Shown here: in pieces, positions 33,043 through 46,059 of the stretch | Numbering within the stretch: position 1 is the first letter of the stretch | Layout of the letters: every line of letters begins with the position of its first letter | Assembly: GCA_949128115.1 (NCBI GenBank) | Contig: OX421963.1 | Span: 33,959,979 to 34,023,978, forward strand | Reading direction: 5' to 3' | Length of the DNA: 64,000 bases | From: Anaspis maculata | Lineage: Eukaryota; Arthropoda; Insecta; Coleoptera; Scraptiidae | Notes under the pieces: model-generated | What the model saw: the letters and a program-made list of their open reading frames with translations, nothing else | What the model was told of the DNA's origin: nothing | Database searches by the model: none | Program-made: the position numbers and the translations under genes

Positions 33043-33375
33043 ATTGCTTTTTATCCGAAAAGATCCTAGACTAATAGTAAAGGGTGTATCAAATTTAGGC
33101 CAGCCAGCCGATTCTGGAACCAAAAATAGTAGAAATGTTTTCATGAGCATGAGCTGAAAATGCTTAATAAGAGAGCTATACAGCCCCTTGGATGTGTGCT
33201 TCTGAAAAGCTCTCGAAGCACAGCACCTCCGCCATTGTGCAGATGTCTTATTCGCGCGTCGTAATCTCCGATGAATTTTCAACACTACACATTCAGGCTC
33301 TGAAATACTCATTTTGTTGTGCAACGCCTACAATTCTCCTTTACTTCTTCTGAATCAGCCCAAGAAATTACCTCC

Positions 33376-33490
33376 CTGGTCAGTGGGGGTCCCGTAGCTC
33401 AATCGGACGGAGGGGGTGGGTTAAGCTGGTGAAAATTAAAATTAAAACAAAAATGCAAAGGGCGCCACACTCTTTTAACCCACTGACCGG
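33376..33490. mobile_element. Possible short TIR element
   Basis: CCTGGTCAGTGGG at the left faces CCCACTGACCGG at the right, about 115 bases apart. The TAGCTCAATCGGACGG inside resembles a tRNA A box, but no B box follows. The call rests on the inverted ends only. Confidence 0.35.
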
Positions 33491-36085
33491 TTAAGAGTGA
33501 AAACCTGAAGCAATTTCCCGACCGGCTGATCCAAAAGATTCTTAAAGTCGAAGAAATCGAAGAGAGAGAGAGATCCCAAGGGTTGTGGGGAAAAATGAAA
33601 TGAAAGATAACATTTACACAGATACCAGCATAATATTTAATTTTTCCCCCAAAATATAATTCACAACAAATATAAATGATAAGCGATGGAATAAATCACG
33701 ATGTAAACAATAATAAATCGGTAAGTAGTAGATAGTAGGTAGTAAATTGTGGACAATGAATATTGTTAAGTACCTGCGTCTGATGGTCGACAATATAGAA
33801 TTCAGAAATAAACTATATTCATAGAGTAAAATACCGATTCCCGTGACGTCACGTTCCCCAGTTATTTTGTACAAAGCAATAATCAATGTGTGGGTAAATT
33901 CTCTTTCTTTTTTTTTTTTTAAAATTGGCGAAATAAACTGACAGTAAAATTATTGTGACTGAACTAGTGACTGCAGATAAACTTTTAAAACGCTAAACTG
34001 AATGGCAATAATCAACTAGACTGAAAATATTCTTGAGATAAATAGGTGAAAGCGATGCAGAAAAATGATGTATTGATAAACTAAGTTTTCTAAGTACTCA
34101 TCACTGAAATCCGGTGCAGGAAACTCCCTGTAGGTGTGAAAAGGTCTTGTTTATCCTGATTGACTGGATGAAAAGCGTCTTAAATCGAATCTCCCGTATT
34201 TCACGTGGGTTCCACAAAATGGCGGTTAGCTTTCCCAATATGACGTTTTCTTTCTTCCTTGATTTTCCAGGAAAGATAACCCCTTCTGACTGGTTTTTCC
34301 CCGCTGTTTTCCCGCTTTCTACGCTTTCTTCCGCGTGCTCTCTACGACCGTGGGGTATGGCGAATGGCGAATGGCGAATGCGAAGCGTGATCGATGGAAT
34401 AATCAATAGAATTTCCACGTGGAAATTGAAGCGCACTCAGAACTAAAAGTTTTGGATGAATTAGATTTCAATTGTATGCGAAAGAGTTAGAAAACCTTAC
34501 CAGAAGAAACTAGGTGCGATGTTTAAGTTTTTGAATTTAAGTGTTGGAGATAACGTAGCGTCGACAAAATATATCCGCCTAAACTTGGCGTGGGACTCAA
34601 CCTAACACCGGTTCGGTCCTTTTTCCGATTTCCTTCCGCCAATTATATCCCAGAAAACCACTGGATGGGTACTATTTCCCAATTTTGGCTGGAGGAAAAC
34701 GCCGAGCGTGGCTATCGGTTCTGCTGCCGTTATCTATCTACCGTTTTTCTTCCTACCTTCTTCTGTTCGCACAAAACCTTGGACTTGCGATAAGCGTTAA
34801 AATTTGATATTGAGGTGTTTACTTATTTTAAATTTATTTTTGAACAATTATTTCCGTGAAGCGGAAACTAATTGTTACAGTTGTTACGAATTGAATTTCT
34901 TTGCTCAAAAGTATACTTCGGGTATACCTACGGCTACAGCTATAGCAAGCAACGAATCAAAGAAATATAACAGGTGCGAACAACAAAGACTGTGCACTTT
35001 ATTGGAAACTAAATCGGTTCGTATCGAATGAAATTTAATGGAAAAAGATGATCCGTGCGCAACCAACAATGGTGTAGGAGTTGCAGAGCTCCTTGAGGAA
35101 TTTCTTTCCATTATGTTCGCAGTTCTCGATTTTAATTCTTTGGCGCATTGCATCGATGGTCTAGACGTGCCGATTTGGAGCGTAGGGACACGTGAAACGT
35201 GGCGAAACAACTTCCGCCGATGACGGTTTCTCTTCTAAAGCTTTAAAAGAGAAAAACCTCGGAAAAAATTGTATACCTTCTCCTTTTCTGAATTATTAAG
35301 CACGGCCAATCACGAGCCGCCACTGACTGCTGCAAACTAGCTTTTTCTGTTTGCTTGGCTTCCTTGCACCACGAGAGAGAGAACGAAAACGAAATGCAAT
35401 AACAATGGGCAAACAATCCGCCGTAAATAAAAATAAGGAAATGAAATCACGCCGGCTTTGTAGAATTAGGCGCGACTCATGGCGAGCTTTAATGCAATTT
35501 AAAGGAGCTCCTGTCTGCAGCGCTGAAAACCGCGCGAGACTTTCATTCAATAACTACTTCCGGGCCGGCGCGGCGCCGCCACCAGCCGCCGGTAGGTAGC
35601 GTCGGGGGCGTCTAAGCCCCGGAGCTTAAGACCCAGAGCGTATTTTTTTAATTATCAGAACTCATAATTTTTTACTCGGTAGCAACGGCGCCTCGAAAAG
35701 CGGCACAAGATTTTTACATATTCAGCATCCTAGGGGGCGGGACGTTATATAATCTCCCGTACTTTTTTCGGCAATTTACTTTGGTTAATATTCTATCCAG
35801 ATGGTGGAAGATTAGGCCAAATAAGAAATTTTCTGCTAAGAACGCAAGCTCTTTGAAAGGGAAGATCTTCGAAGCTTTATCCATCGTGGGTGAGACCACA
35901 GACCGTGGTCGAGAGGAATAGAAAAGAATAGAATAAGTTCATTGTATATAAGGAAATTCACAATCCCATAGACCGTGAGCTAGCGGCCTTTGAGATCATC
36001 TCATTTCTGACCGCACCATACTATTTGTGGTGATAGCCACCCACATGGTGGTTGCTGAAACACCAGTCTGCCTGCCCAAAGCAAG
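33491..36085. other. Non-coding stretch, no gene recognised
   Basis: Frames of up to 111 codons (34101-34446, both strands) lack a recognisable domain. The text includes a GAATGGCGAATGGCGAATG run near 34360, and GGCGCGGCGCCGCCACC near 35569 just before a GC-rich patch. I see no supportable gene. Confidence 0.35.
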
Positions 36086-37574
36086 TAGTGGGGTCGGTAC
36101 ACATTAAAAAACGGTACTATACGGCATTTAGTGATACAGAAAATTCCTTTTGCATAAGTTTTCTACAAGGTCTATCGAACGATATCAGAAGGGGAAGCAC
36201 AAAAGCTTCCCCTTAGGGGGGCCGCAGGGGGGCCTGTTAAGTTGACGGTCCAAGAACTCCTACCAAACCATCTTTCAATTTCGTTGTATCACTCAAATGG
36301 GGATGATGTGACTCCATTGTGAATCTCGATGGCATTGGTCGCCATGTCTCTTCCATCCTTCGTGCTTGAAAAAATAATTTCTTCGGGAGGTCAGAGAAAT
36401 CACTTTTTATTTTTTCATACAGACAAGAGGTTGCGAAGTTGGCATATTTTGTGTCTTAACCTATTATTTGGCATTCCCAAAATCCTATTATAAAGTAAAT
36501 TTTTCAAATTCTCAATTTTGGGTTGATTGGTAGGCTAAGAAGCAGGTATTTTTTAACATCCAGTTCAGACGTACTTTTTTCAGTGTCCAACTGGAGGTTA
36601 TTGAAATCATCATCGAGGGTGGATACACTGAACTATTTTCTAAACATTATGTCGAGAAAATCAATTCTAAACCGCGCATAGACAGTATACAAATTATTTT
36701 TCTATCGGTCGGTCGAATTGCGATGCCTACTACGCCCGTCAGGGAGAACGCTGAGCATCGCCAGCCTGAACTTGTATGAAAACAGCTCAAACAAATTCAA
36801 AACTGGCTAAAACTCTGAGTGCTGGCTCAGAATTGAATGTCGAACAACATAATGAGTGTTTCAGGCAGTTTTGAATTCTATTAGGCTGTTTTCATTCTAG
36901 TTTAGTCTGGCGATGCTCAGCGTTCTCCCTGACGGGCGTAGTAGGCATCGCAATTCGACCGACCGAAAGAAAAATAATTTGTGTACTCTCCATGTAGTGC
37001 TTAGGATTGATTTCCTCGACATAATGTTTAGAAAATAGTTCAGTCTATCCACCCCTGCGATTATTTCAGTAACATCCAGTTGGACATTGAAAAAATTACG
37101 TCTGAACTGGATGTTAGAAAATACCTAATTCTTAGCCTACCAATCAGCCCAAAATTGAGAATTTGAAAAATTGACTTCATAGTAGGATTTTGGGAATGCC
37201 ATATGACAGGTTAAGGCACAAAACATGCCACCTTTGCGTTTTCTTGTATATTTAAAAAAATAAAAAGTAATTTCTCTGACCTCCCGAAGAAACTATTTTT
37301 TCAAGCATGAAGGATGAGTGAGACATGACGACCAATGCCATCGAGATTCACGATGGAGTCACAATATCCCCATTTGAGTGATACAACGGAATTGAAAGAT
37401 GGTTTGGTAGGAGTTCTTGAACCGCCAACTTGACAGGGCCCCCTGCGGCCCCCCTAAGGGGAAGCTTTTGTGCTTCCCCTTTTAATATCGTTTGTTAAGC
37501 CTTGTAGAATACTTAAGCAGAAGGAATTTCCTGTATCATTAAATGCCGTATGGGAATGGCTACCAACCCCACTA
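36086..37574. repeat. Palindrome D, 1.5 kb
   Basis: The left arm runs from TAGTGGGGTCGGTAC inward; the right arm ends GGCTACCAACCCCACTA. Very similar arm blocks include GGTCGAATTGCGATGCC at 36713 and GGCATCGCAATTCGACC at 36944. The centre is near 36830. Each arm carries a small hairpin (GGGGAAGC...GCTTCCCC at 36197 and 37454) next to a run of G or C. No CAGGGTG motif is present, so this may be a different family from A, B, E, G and H. No coding frame crosses it. Confidence 0.85.
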
Positions 37575-38262
37575 AAGTCATCTTGGGGGCTGCCAGTTGT
37601 CAAAAGTCCCCCAAAAACAAACCAATTTTGCACCGTTAATCCGATCGACTTGAAATTTGGTATACAGACAAGTTCTTGCTGTCAAAAGAGCCGATTAGTT
37701 TTTGGCTGTCATCTGTCAAGTGGAAGTGTCATTATCAAAAAATGACAGAAGTTGTATTCGACAGAACTTGACTTGCAATATGTTATTCGAAACCCCTGAA
37801 AAAACTGTATCCAGAGCAGTTTGAGGTACTCTTCTAACTGTCATTTGTGAGTTAATAAAAAATATCAAAGTTTAAAACTTTGACATATATTTCTTTAAAA
37901 TCTATCCGATGGACTGGCATAAAATCCGGCATAAAGCAGCAAACCAAAATGATCTAATAAAATCTGCAGTTGGAGTTTCCCACCATTTCCCAACAGGGCG
38001 TTACGAATTTTTAATTTTCTCTTGGCCGTTGCAACTGAAGGTAACCTTACCAGGGCGGTCATTGAAAGTTTGGCCAATAATAATCAAAGTGAACAGATTA
38101 CAGTTCATTAAATCAAGTGCAAGATGTCCACGTTTGCTGATTAAAGCCTGGAGGACGACTATAATAAAAGTATGTTACTGTACCGTGCAAAGAAATAACT
38201 GAGTCATGATTCACCTCACATGAGTTGTATGACGAAGAGCAGTTTGTTGATTACTGAATCGC
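37575..38262. other. Non-coding spacer, nothing recognised
   Basis: AT-rich DNA between two palindromes. No supportable gene. Confidence 0.35.
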
Positions 38263-39332
38263 AACTAAACTGCTGGACAACGAAGTTGTCGGTATCGGAA
38301 AAATGGTCCGACTTTGGAGGTCAATATCTTTCGATTGTTGATTGCGATTTTCATTTTGTTTGTTTCGTTAACTAGCCTCATCTTTCCGGAACCCATCCTA
38401 TAATAGTGAATGTTGAGAAACTTCATGTAAATTTTCTACAGGGTGATACGTAAAATGGTGCAAAATTGCAACGACTTCATTGTACCCCCATTTTTCAAAA
38501 ATACATTTTTTCAATTTTCTAATACAAAAATTATGAAGTGTGGTGTCTTATCTCGAAACGGTTTTGTAATTTCCTGGATTGAAAGTCTAACATTAAAGGT
38601 ATAAATTTTTATGTTGAATGGTGCAGACTCACGGAACTCAGGTATAGCACAAGCACAAAAAGTATAACGTCCAGGGGGGCTTAACTTCACTGGGTCACTG
38701 AAGTTTTACATCGTAACCATGTTCAGGGGCTTAAATCTGCAAATAGAACATGTTCCATATCTAAAATTCTGATGAATTCTGACGAAATCCAACGTACGAA
38801 AAACAGGCGGGGACAACCACTTGAAAAAGTGCCCCCTGTTTGGCCCCACACCAAATATTCGGGTTGTGTTGAGAAAGAAATTGTCCTGGACTGTTGTACA
38901 AATAATCTTGCCCAATGTCAACATCCATTCATCAAAAGTGACTCAATCTCGCGTGCCAACCACGCAAATCTGTAACATTTAAAATAAAAATTTATATCTT
39001 CGACGTAAGACTTCCAATCTGGATAATTCCAAAACCGTTTCGAGGTAAGACACCACACTTCATGATTTTTGTATTAGAATACATGATAAATTTTTTTTCG
39101 ACAAATGGGGGTACGATGAGGTCTGTACAATTTTGCAGCATTTTACGTATCACCCTGTAGAAATTTTACATGAAGTTTCTCAACATTCACTTTCACAGGA
39201 TAGGTCACGGAAGCATTAGGCTAATCAACACAATAAACAAAACGGAAATCGCATCCGGAAATCGGAAGTTATTGGTTTTCAAAGTCGAACCATTTTTCCG
39301 AAACCGACAACTTCGTTGTCCAGCAGTTTAGT
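38263..39332. repeat. Palindrome E with internal CAGGGTG/CACCCTG pair
   Basis: TA-CAGGGTGATACG at 38439 and CGTATCACCCTG-TA ending at 39157 are facing ends 719 bases apart. The palindrome does not stop there: about 175 further bases on each side also pair, out to AACTAAACTGCTGG at 38263 and CCAGCAGTTTAGTT at 39332. Both outer arms encode the same endonuclease peptide piece (TKLLDNEVVG) in opposite directions. The arms differ by scattered substitutions. Confidence 0.85.
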
Positions 39333-40670
39333 TCGTTTGTCATAAAGAATTGTCTCTTGTATCAATTCGATCGGGACTTGGCCAAGATTCTCTACCCTAG
39401 CGTTGAAGTTCCCACCAATAACAATAGGAGTGTTAAAATACATTTCTCGCAGTTCATATTGTAACTTGAAGTGTTTCCAGTTGTTCATCTACTATGATTC
39501 CAGGTACTCACAAAATAAACAAAATAAATCATCGAACTGTGGCTCTCACAAGTAAAGACACAAACCTGCCATAAAGGAGAACCGTCTATGACCTTGGCTA
39601 CATGTTCATTTTTGTGAAAAATAAGCAGACCTCCACTGGCACGCCTACGTGAACTATTCCTAACAGCAGTTGTACAGATGAATTTGGAATTAGGCAGAAT
39701 GTTAGAGGTTGGAGGTTCTTCTTTTTACCACGTCCCAGAAAAACATAAAAAATCGAATTCTATATCACAGTCTAGTACAAAATCATATAAGTTTTTATAT
39801 CCGTTATTAGCTATGTTAAGGGCAGTGCGACATTCGATACAGGTGATCCACTCCGATGCTTTGCATCATGTTCATCATATAGTCAAAAAACATTTCGTTC
39901 ATATTCACTTGTTTACCCAAAGTTGACAGTGGTGTTGGCACTGTTGCACTGACGTTTTCTTGCGTTTTCTTGCCGTAGCTGATTCCTGGCTGTATATAGG
40001 TAAGAGAGTTTTGGCGGGATCAGTCTTCGTTCTTGATGGTTATACGTTTGTCTTGAATGAGGTATTAGTTGTGGATACCATAATCCGTTTCTGGGCTACA
40101 TACACTGGACAGCCTCGGTAATTTACAGTGTGATTGCCTCCGCAGTTGCTGCAGAGTTTGCAACATGTGTCTTCCTTGGACTTTTCACAGTCTGCCGCCT
40201 TATGCACATCACCACAGATGACACAAATGGTGAAAAGGGAACAATATTTTTTGTGTGATGACCGTGTTCTTGACAATTAAAGCATTGCGTTGGTTCCATT
40301 TCTCTTGTAGGGTTCCTCTATATAGACTTTTCTGTAAATTCAACATTTGAGATCAAATATGGGATGCATCTCACCTACTTTTTTGGAGATAGGTTCCAGA
40401 TCATTTCTGAATATTGGCTGTGGTTCTTTCTCTCGATTTAAGACGTTAACTACACTTATTACTGCGAGTCCTTTCTCGTTCAGCACGTCAGTTACATCTT
40501 CGGTAGATACCCATGCATCGATTCCTTTCAGTATAACGGAGTTAAGACGTCACTCTTCAGCTAGTAGGTATGAAACTTATTTTCTCGTTTTGTCAAATCA
40601 TCTATGACAAGTTTGTATTTATCTACATCGAGCACTTGGATCTTGATTTCTAGGATTTAACTAATTTCTA
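39279..40670 (-). pseudogene. Jockey-like retrotransposon relic (ORF1 and start of ORF2)
   Basis: Reading the minus strand from 40670: text like VLDVDKYKLVIDDLTKR is followed by three CCHC-type zinc-knuckle motifs in broken frames. They start with QCFNCQEHGH (about 40290), then CVICGDVHKAADC and CSNCGGNHTVNYRGC (40240-40100). Farther on, after stops and frameshifts, comes the endonuclease segment GGLLIFHKNEH (about 39620) and PIVIGGNFNARVENLG (about 39430). Knuckles followed by an endonuclease are the order of ORF1 and ORF2 in Jockey-type elements. The 3' end is replaced by palindrome E, whose outer arm overlaps 39279-39332. No reverse transcriptase domain remains. Confidence 0.75.
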
Positions 40671-40687
40671 GAATTGATAGGATAATA

Positions 40688-41051
40688 CTGCCGTCATAAG
40701 GAAAAAGGCAGTAACTACATTTCAGAAGATTACGAGAAAAACGCAAGAAACCGTTTTGTCGTTGTTTCTACCGATCCAATTTAAAAAGGCAGTAACTGCG
40801 CGTCGCTGCTTGCTTGCATAAGAGTTACTGCTTTCTTACGTTGTACGTGTTAGATACTGCCTTTTTACTAAATGAAACGATGACGTATTGTAGTTACTGC
40901 TATTTTCAAAATCGAATTTGGTGGCTTTGGAATTTTTCTTTTTGGAAACTAGGTGTGAAAATCGATGTAGAATTTTGTGTAGATTCAAAAAATGCTAAAA
41001 AGTCAGTTTCGTAAAAATATGTAGTTACTGCCTTCTTTCTTATGACGGCAG
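40688..41051. mobile_element. TIR element copy 2 (4-bp TSD), uninterrupted
   Basis: CTGCCGTCATAAGG at the left faces CTTATGACGGCAG at the right. With two mismatches the inverted repeats extend about 31 bases to GCAGTAACTAC. AATA lies immediately outside on both sides (40684-40687, 41052-41055). The 364-bp body contains about six GTTACTGC or GCAGTAAC motifs and no gene. It matches the split copy at 5118-7946, which fixes the ends of the family. Confidence 0.9.
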
Positions 41052-41055
41052 AATA

Positions 41056-44000
41056 GGATTAATAGGAATTTCTAGGATACTCTTTCTATGGCTATAACGA
41101 AAAAGTCAGCGCCACAAATGCTTTCCAACTTCGCAATCTCTCTGCTTCAGTTGTTTTCTCTCTCAGAAAAATAGGGGGAGGTCTTTTCTTCTTCATATAA
41201 CTGGTGTCGCACATTGTGGTACATCATCATCTTTTAAATCCTGCAGAACGTTGTATTAGATGTTGAGTTTGATTCAGTTCTTCTCAACATTTTCGTCGAA
41301 TTTTTGTTCGTTTTTGGTGAGTTGGGGTTCCTTTTATGTTTGTGTGAAACGGTGATGTACCTATCGATGCCAATTTGTATGCTTTTTGAAGCGTTTTTCT
41401 TCGGTGTGTCATTCACGATTATTTTCTCAGTTGCACTGGGCTGGCGAGACGCGCCCTGAGACAATGGCATTTCTGTGCTTTGTGACATAAACTAATCGTG
41501 ATTCCACTAGGATTTGCGGCGCCATGCCGACTAACTAGGTACCACAGGTTATAGTTGTTACGGAGAAATTAACCGGCGACGTCCATCCGAGCGTCCATCA
41601 GTGCCCAAGAGGATCAATAACGTTTTGTCCAAAGAACCCCTAGATTCAAGATGAAAGTTGTTTTGCTGGACCGACTCGTACTGGACATTGGGGAAATAAC
41701 GCGAAGCGAATTGACAAACGGGCTCAAGAGAAGGGTGTTATGAAATTGTCAGGAGACCACGACGTGTGAATAAGACTCATACCTGCACAACTGGCGGAGG
41801 AGCTGTGCTTCGAGAGCTTGCAGAAAAATAATTATATTGTACTTACCTACAAAGCCAGTTATTGTCACCACAGATCAAGAACCAAACTTGATATTGGACA
41901 AATGGAGCAATCTGATTATCGGAAACACACATCGCGGGCCGTTGTAGAACTGCGAATTTTTGAAGCCTGCAAGAGACAAAATGAGGATGCTTTAGCGATG
42001 AAATTAATATTGCGCTTTTGACGCAAGTCTTTAGCTAACATAAACAGCAGGAAATGAGTCTGCTATTGAAAAATGAAGCGATCAAATTGGATTTTTTGAC
42101 AATTTTCATAATCGCACTATTTACGATTGAAGCGGGGGTTTGAATGTAAAGCTCCAGACGTTATTTATTGCCACGTCAAAACTACAGGAAGAAGATCATT
42201 TCTTTTTCGGCAATAATGGGAGACACAAGCATCGGAGAAAGCAATTAACACGCCCCAGGAAATGAGCTTTGGATCAGACGATGCACGGGATGGAAGAGTT
42301 GCTCTCCGCAGCAGGGGAAGTGATATTATATGCCATTATTGGGAATATCGCCGTCATAAAATCAGACAATGGAGGGGGTCGTGGCGGTGACGGCGGCGCC
42401 GCCGGATTAAATTAATATTCTTTTAATCAGAACCCGCGCGCGCGGGAATCAAAAATCACTTGATCCAATTCGCGGGCGCGCGCTTTAATCAAGCGCCGCT
42501 CACAGTCGGTCGCACTTAATAATCATAAAACCGAAATGAAAACATTAAGAACGGCGGTGCCGGAACCATCACGGGCGGCCCTGCCCCGTTATCAGATAAT
42601 ATACATTCATATTTCAGCCTGGGAATAATAGATTTCCAAAGCCCCGTACCTACGCCGCCAGTGTTAATTATTCTTTATTACGGGACCGGAACGGTCGATA
42701 CCCGACCAACACCGACGTCGAATTTCAGAAGGATTATTTATTCCCTTTCCCTGCGTCCTTTTTTTCAGTTTTTGACTGCATCATGCGGATCTCCCCCGGT
42801 CTTTTTTTCCGGCGGGGCACCTCAACCACTACCTACCGCCACCGCCGCCACCCTAACCGAGCGCCAGCACCATTACGACATAATTAACTTGGTGTTTTTC
42901 GGGAAAACCGCCGCCGCCGCCGGTTCGGTTTGATTAAATGGCGGCGGGGCTTAATAACGATAATTCGTAATAATATAGCGGCGGGGGTTTATTATTTGCT
43001 TTGGATCCGTTAAAAATAACTGCGCAAAATTAATTTCGGCAGAGCGGGATTTGGGGCACCTCGGTGCTCCCGCGTAGGTACTCATTTTTCTTCTGAAATA
43101 ACAGCCCGTGTCGAGCAGGCTCTTGGTCCTGGCAGCTCAAACCTATAGCTCTACCAGACTTTTGTTTTGACGTGAAACTGAGTAACCCAATTAGCGTTTG
43201 AGCGTCCAATCAACATAATGAACTTGAAGAAAGGGTCAACGTTGAAAGCTTCTTTTTTTTCCGAGTAGTTAATCGATACCCTACAACAACGTTTTGTTGC
43301 AGCTAAAGTCATTTGCTTTCTTCTGAATAAGTCCATTTTTTTCAAGTGCGTGACAAAGGTGATCAGATAAAAAAAACTGTTGATAATACCCTTCGTAGAT
43401 GTTTCGTATGTATAGGATAATAACCGAAGCTTGTGCAACAATGTAGGTATAATAATGTATGTCAGAAATTTTTTGGTCGACTTTCCCATTTCTATTGATA
43501 GGTGAGTAATTATGAGCGGTTCACCAAATATACCTAAATGAGAATGTGATTGATAGCAGGAGCGAGGGGAGAAAAACATCCGAGAGGTTTTACGCTTGAA
43601 TTACCCTCAGAATAACAAGCAAAAATCGGTCATCAGCAGCTGTTGTGGGCGACCTGTTTCTTGTTGGTGTTTCGCATTTCCAATAGGGATGTTCCCATCC
43701 ACTGTCGCACGCAAGGGCTTATGTTCAGCCACCTGACCGGCGATCTCTGGGATGCGCCGACTATCGACTGCCGACTGTCAAAAATCCTCGGACAAATGAC
43801 AAGAGTGGAATTTAGTTTGCGCATTTCTCAGTAGATGGCGCTTGTGTCGACAAAAACGTATCGCGAGTCACCGAAACAACCACCGAACGCACAATGCTTG
43901 TTTGCGCTGACACAAGCCCTCGATTTCTTGCATTCTAACATGTTCAAACTTTCCTTGCCATTTCATCGCTAAACCACCAACCTGAATTTTTCTTATTGAA

Positions 44001-45744
44001 TGTGTTTGACGTTTTTGTCCGAGAATTTTGCCTTCAACTTGTGGTTTTCCCCCCTTGTTTTGTTTGTACGTTGGTACCTGAAGTAGGTACGGTCGTTGAC
44101 GTTCGTAGCGTTTGCCGATGGGAGAGGGAGATGGCGCGCAAACGGCAGGCAGGGAGAAGAAAATCAGCTGTGGTGAAGAACACGTGATTTCAAGTGCTCC
44201 GGTGTGCGTCGCTTTCACGTATTTAAGGTTAGTTTTTTACTGACTATTGTATCGTGATTTTGGCTTCCACCCACTCATCAAATCATGTATTTTGATACAC
44301 ATTTTGCCCCACAATTATTGTACATAACCTGAAATTTTTTGTTCTCTTTGTTCTCAACGAGCTTGCATAACCCGCAGTTTTTCCCCTTTGAAATCAAGGT
44401 GCTGCGCACAGCTTCGAATTTTGTGTAATTTATCTACTCCCAAATGATCCCAATGTTGACGGCAAAAGCCGTAAACTAGTGAGTGTGCACTTTGCGCACT
44501 CATGACGTGACCTCAGGATTCCGTGGTCGCGCGTATTTCGAGGTTTCATTATTGTTTCTTTTCCACAAGTTACGTCACAAACAGTAAGACGACAAAAAAG
44601 AGACTCTGCTACGCCAAAATCAGCCGCTAAGTAGGGAACCGTACTTTTCATGATTCATTCACATCTCATTGTTCATTGTCGGGTTATACATGAAAGTGAA
44701 GGAAGAAAGAGGGACTTGCGCGCTTCTCCATGTCCTGGAGGGGGAGGGGTCGTCCACCTTCTCGTATGAATCTGCCTTGTTGAGTCTACTAACCTTTTAT
44801 TATTTGGAGGGAACTATGTTATCTCTTTTGCAAAATGTTTAACGTGATCCCTGGCTGTTCCTACTTATGATGCAATTCTGTAGAGGGTGGCATTCTGTAG
44901 ATACTCTGTTATTTAAAAGAAATCCTGTCGACCAATGGTTTGCCTAGTGTAACGGAGCGCTTGTGGAATGTTGTTTTTGGGGAATCGCCACATTTGTTTC
45001 CCATCCTTTTGCCGCTGCCTCAGACTCGGGTTTGTTTCTTTTTACTGCCCTGATTCGACGGGTGTATTTATTTATGAACATATTCGGTAGTATCACGGAG
45101 CCTATTCACCAAGAATGCGCACGTTGAATGGTGGGACTCGAATGGAGTATGAAAGCAGTGTAAGTGTCCAATGACTGTGGTTGCAATTCTCGTTCCTCGA
45201 TGATACCGACAATGTCCATTCACAAGCTCAACTGTAAATGTCACTTATCTTGCATTTAAACGAAAATAAGTGTTTACCTTCGGAAACGAATGTAAACACT
45301 CTCAATTTTGAAGGAGTGCTTCCACTTCTTTTGCTGTTACCCGCTCTGTTCAGTATGATGGGAGGACTGTTCGGCCCTCTCACCGGCAGGCACCTGAGTG
45401 GGTTGATCCCACGTGTGGGCCTCATCAAAAATAGGCTTCATGAGAATTTCTTGTCCATGCCCTCAGGATATCACTGAAGTACATCTGACTCCAAATCTAC
45501 CTCTTCGATTCACGTTGGGGTTTCAATTCCAACTAAGTCGGCGACGAAGAGAGGGCCACAGGTTGCCTCGAGTCGTCGCACCTTTGCCTGTACTGTTTAC
45601 TAATTCTTCTTCTGTTTTGTATGTATGTATCTGTGGGGTTTGTAATAGGTAGCTTCTGAGGAATTTCAGGCGAATGCGTTATAGATACTTCTTCCTTCCA
45701 ATTGCTTACAAAGAGTATGACCAACTCCAGCTTCTCTACTTATT
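41056..45744. other. Non-coding stretch, no gene recognised
   Basis: 4.7 kb with only short chance frames (longest 142 codons at 43151-43579, minus) and no recognisable domain. CG-rich text with GCGCGCG runs lies at 42430-42485, and CCGCCGCC runs at 42838-42925. I could not support a gene, RNA or element. Confidence 0.35.
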
Positions 45745-45930
45745 CATCTCCTACCTGTTTCTCGTTCATTTACCTACCTGTTTATCTCTTATTTGTTTCT
45801 TGTTGATTTACCTACACCATTACTCATCATTTGTTTCTTGTTGATTCATCCACTTGTTTACCCCTGTCATTTGTTTCTTGCTGATTCATTAACTTGTTTA
45901 CCGATCGTTTCTTTATTATTTGCCTATCCA
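45745..45930. repeat. ~40-bp minisatellite
   Basis: Units of 38-40 bases containing CATTTGTTTCTTGTTGATTC then ACTTGTTTACC repeat about five times. The array lies just beyond the 3' side of the minus-strand reverse transcriptase gene. Confidence 0.75.
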
Positions 45931-46059
45931 TCAATTTGACTTCTTTTATCAACAATTTTTATTCGTGAAGGAAATTACAAAATTATATAAAATAAATAAA
46001 GGATAATGTAAAATGTGTAGAAGGTATGGAATATAAATATATATAATACATGTAGAGAT

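Noticed and set aside
33390..33420. tRNA A-box-like TAGCTCAATCGGACGG
   Set aside because: No B box at the right distance and no cloverleaf; better explained as the inside of a small inverted-repeat element.
45228..45652. Overlapping 66- to 79-codon frames near 45.3 kb
   Set aside because: Frames on both strands with no domain or splice context.
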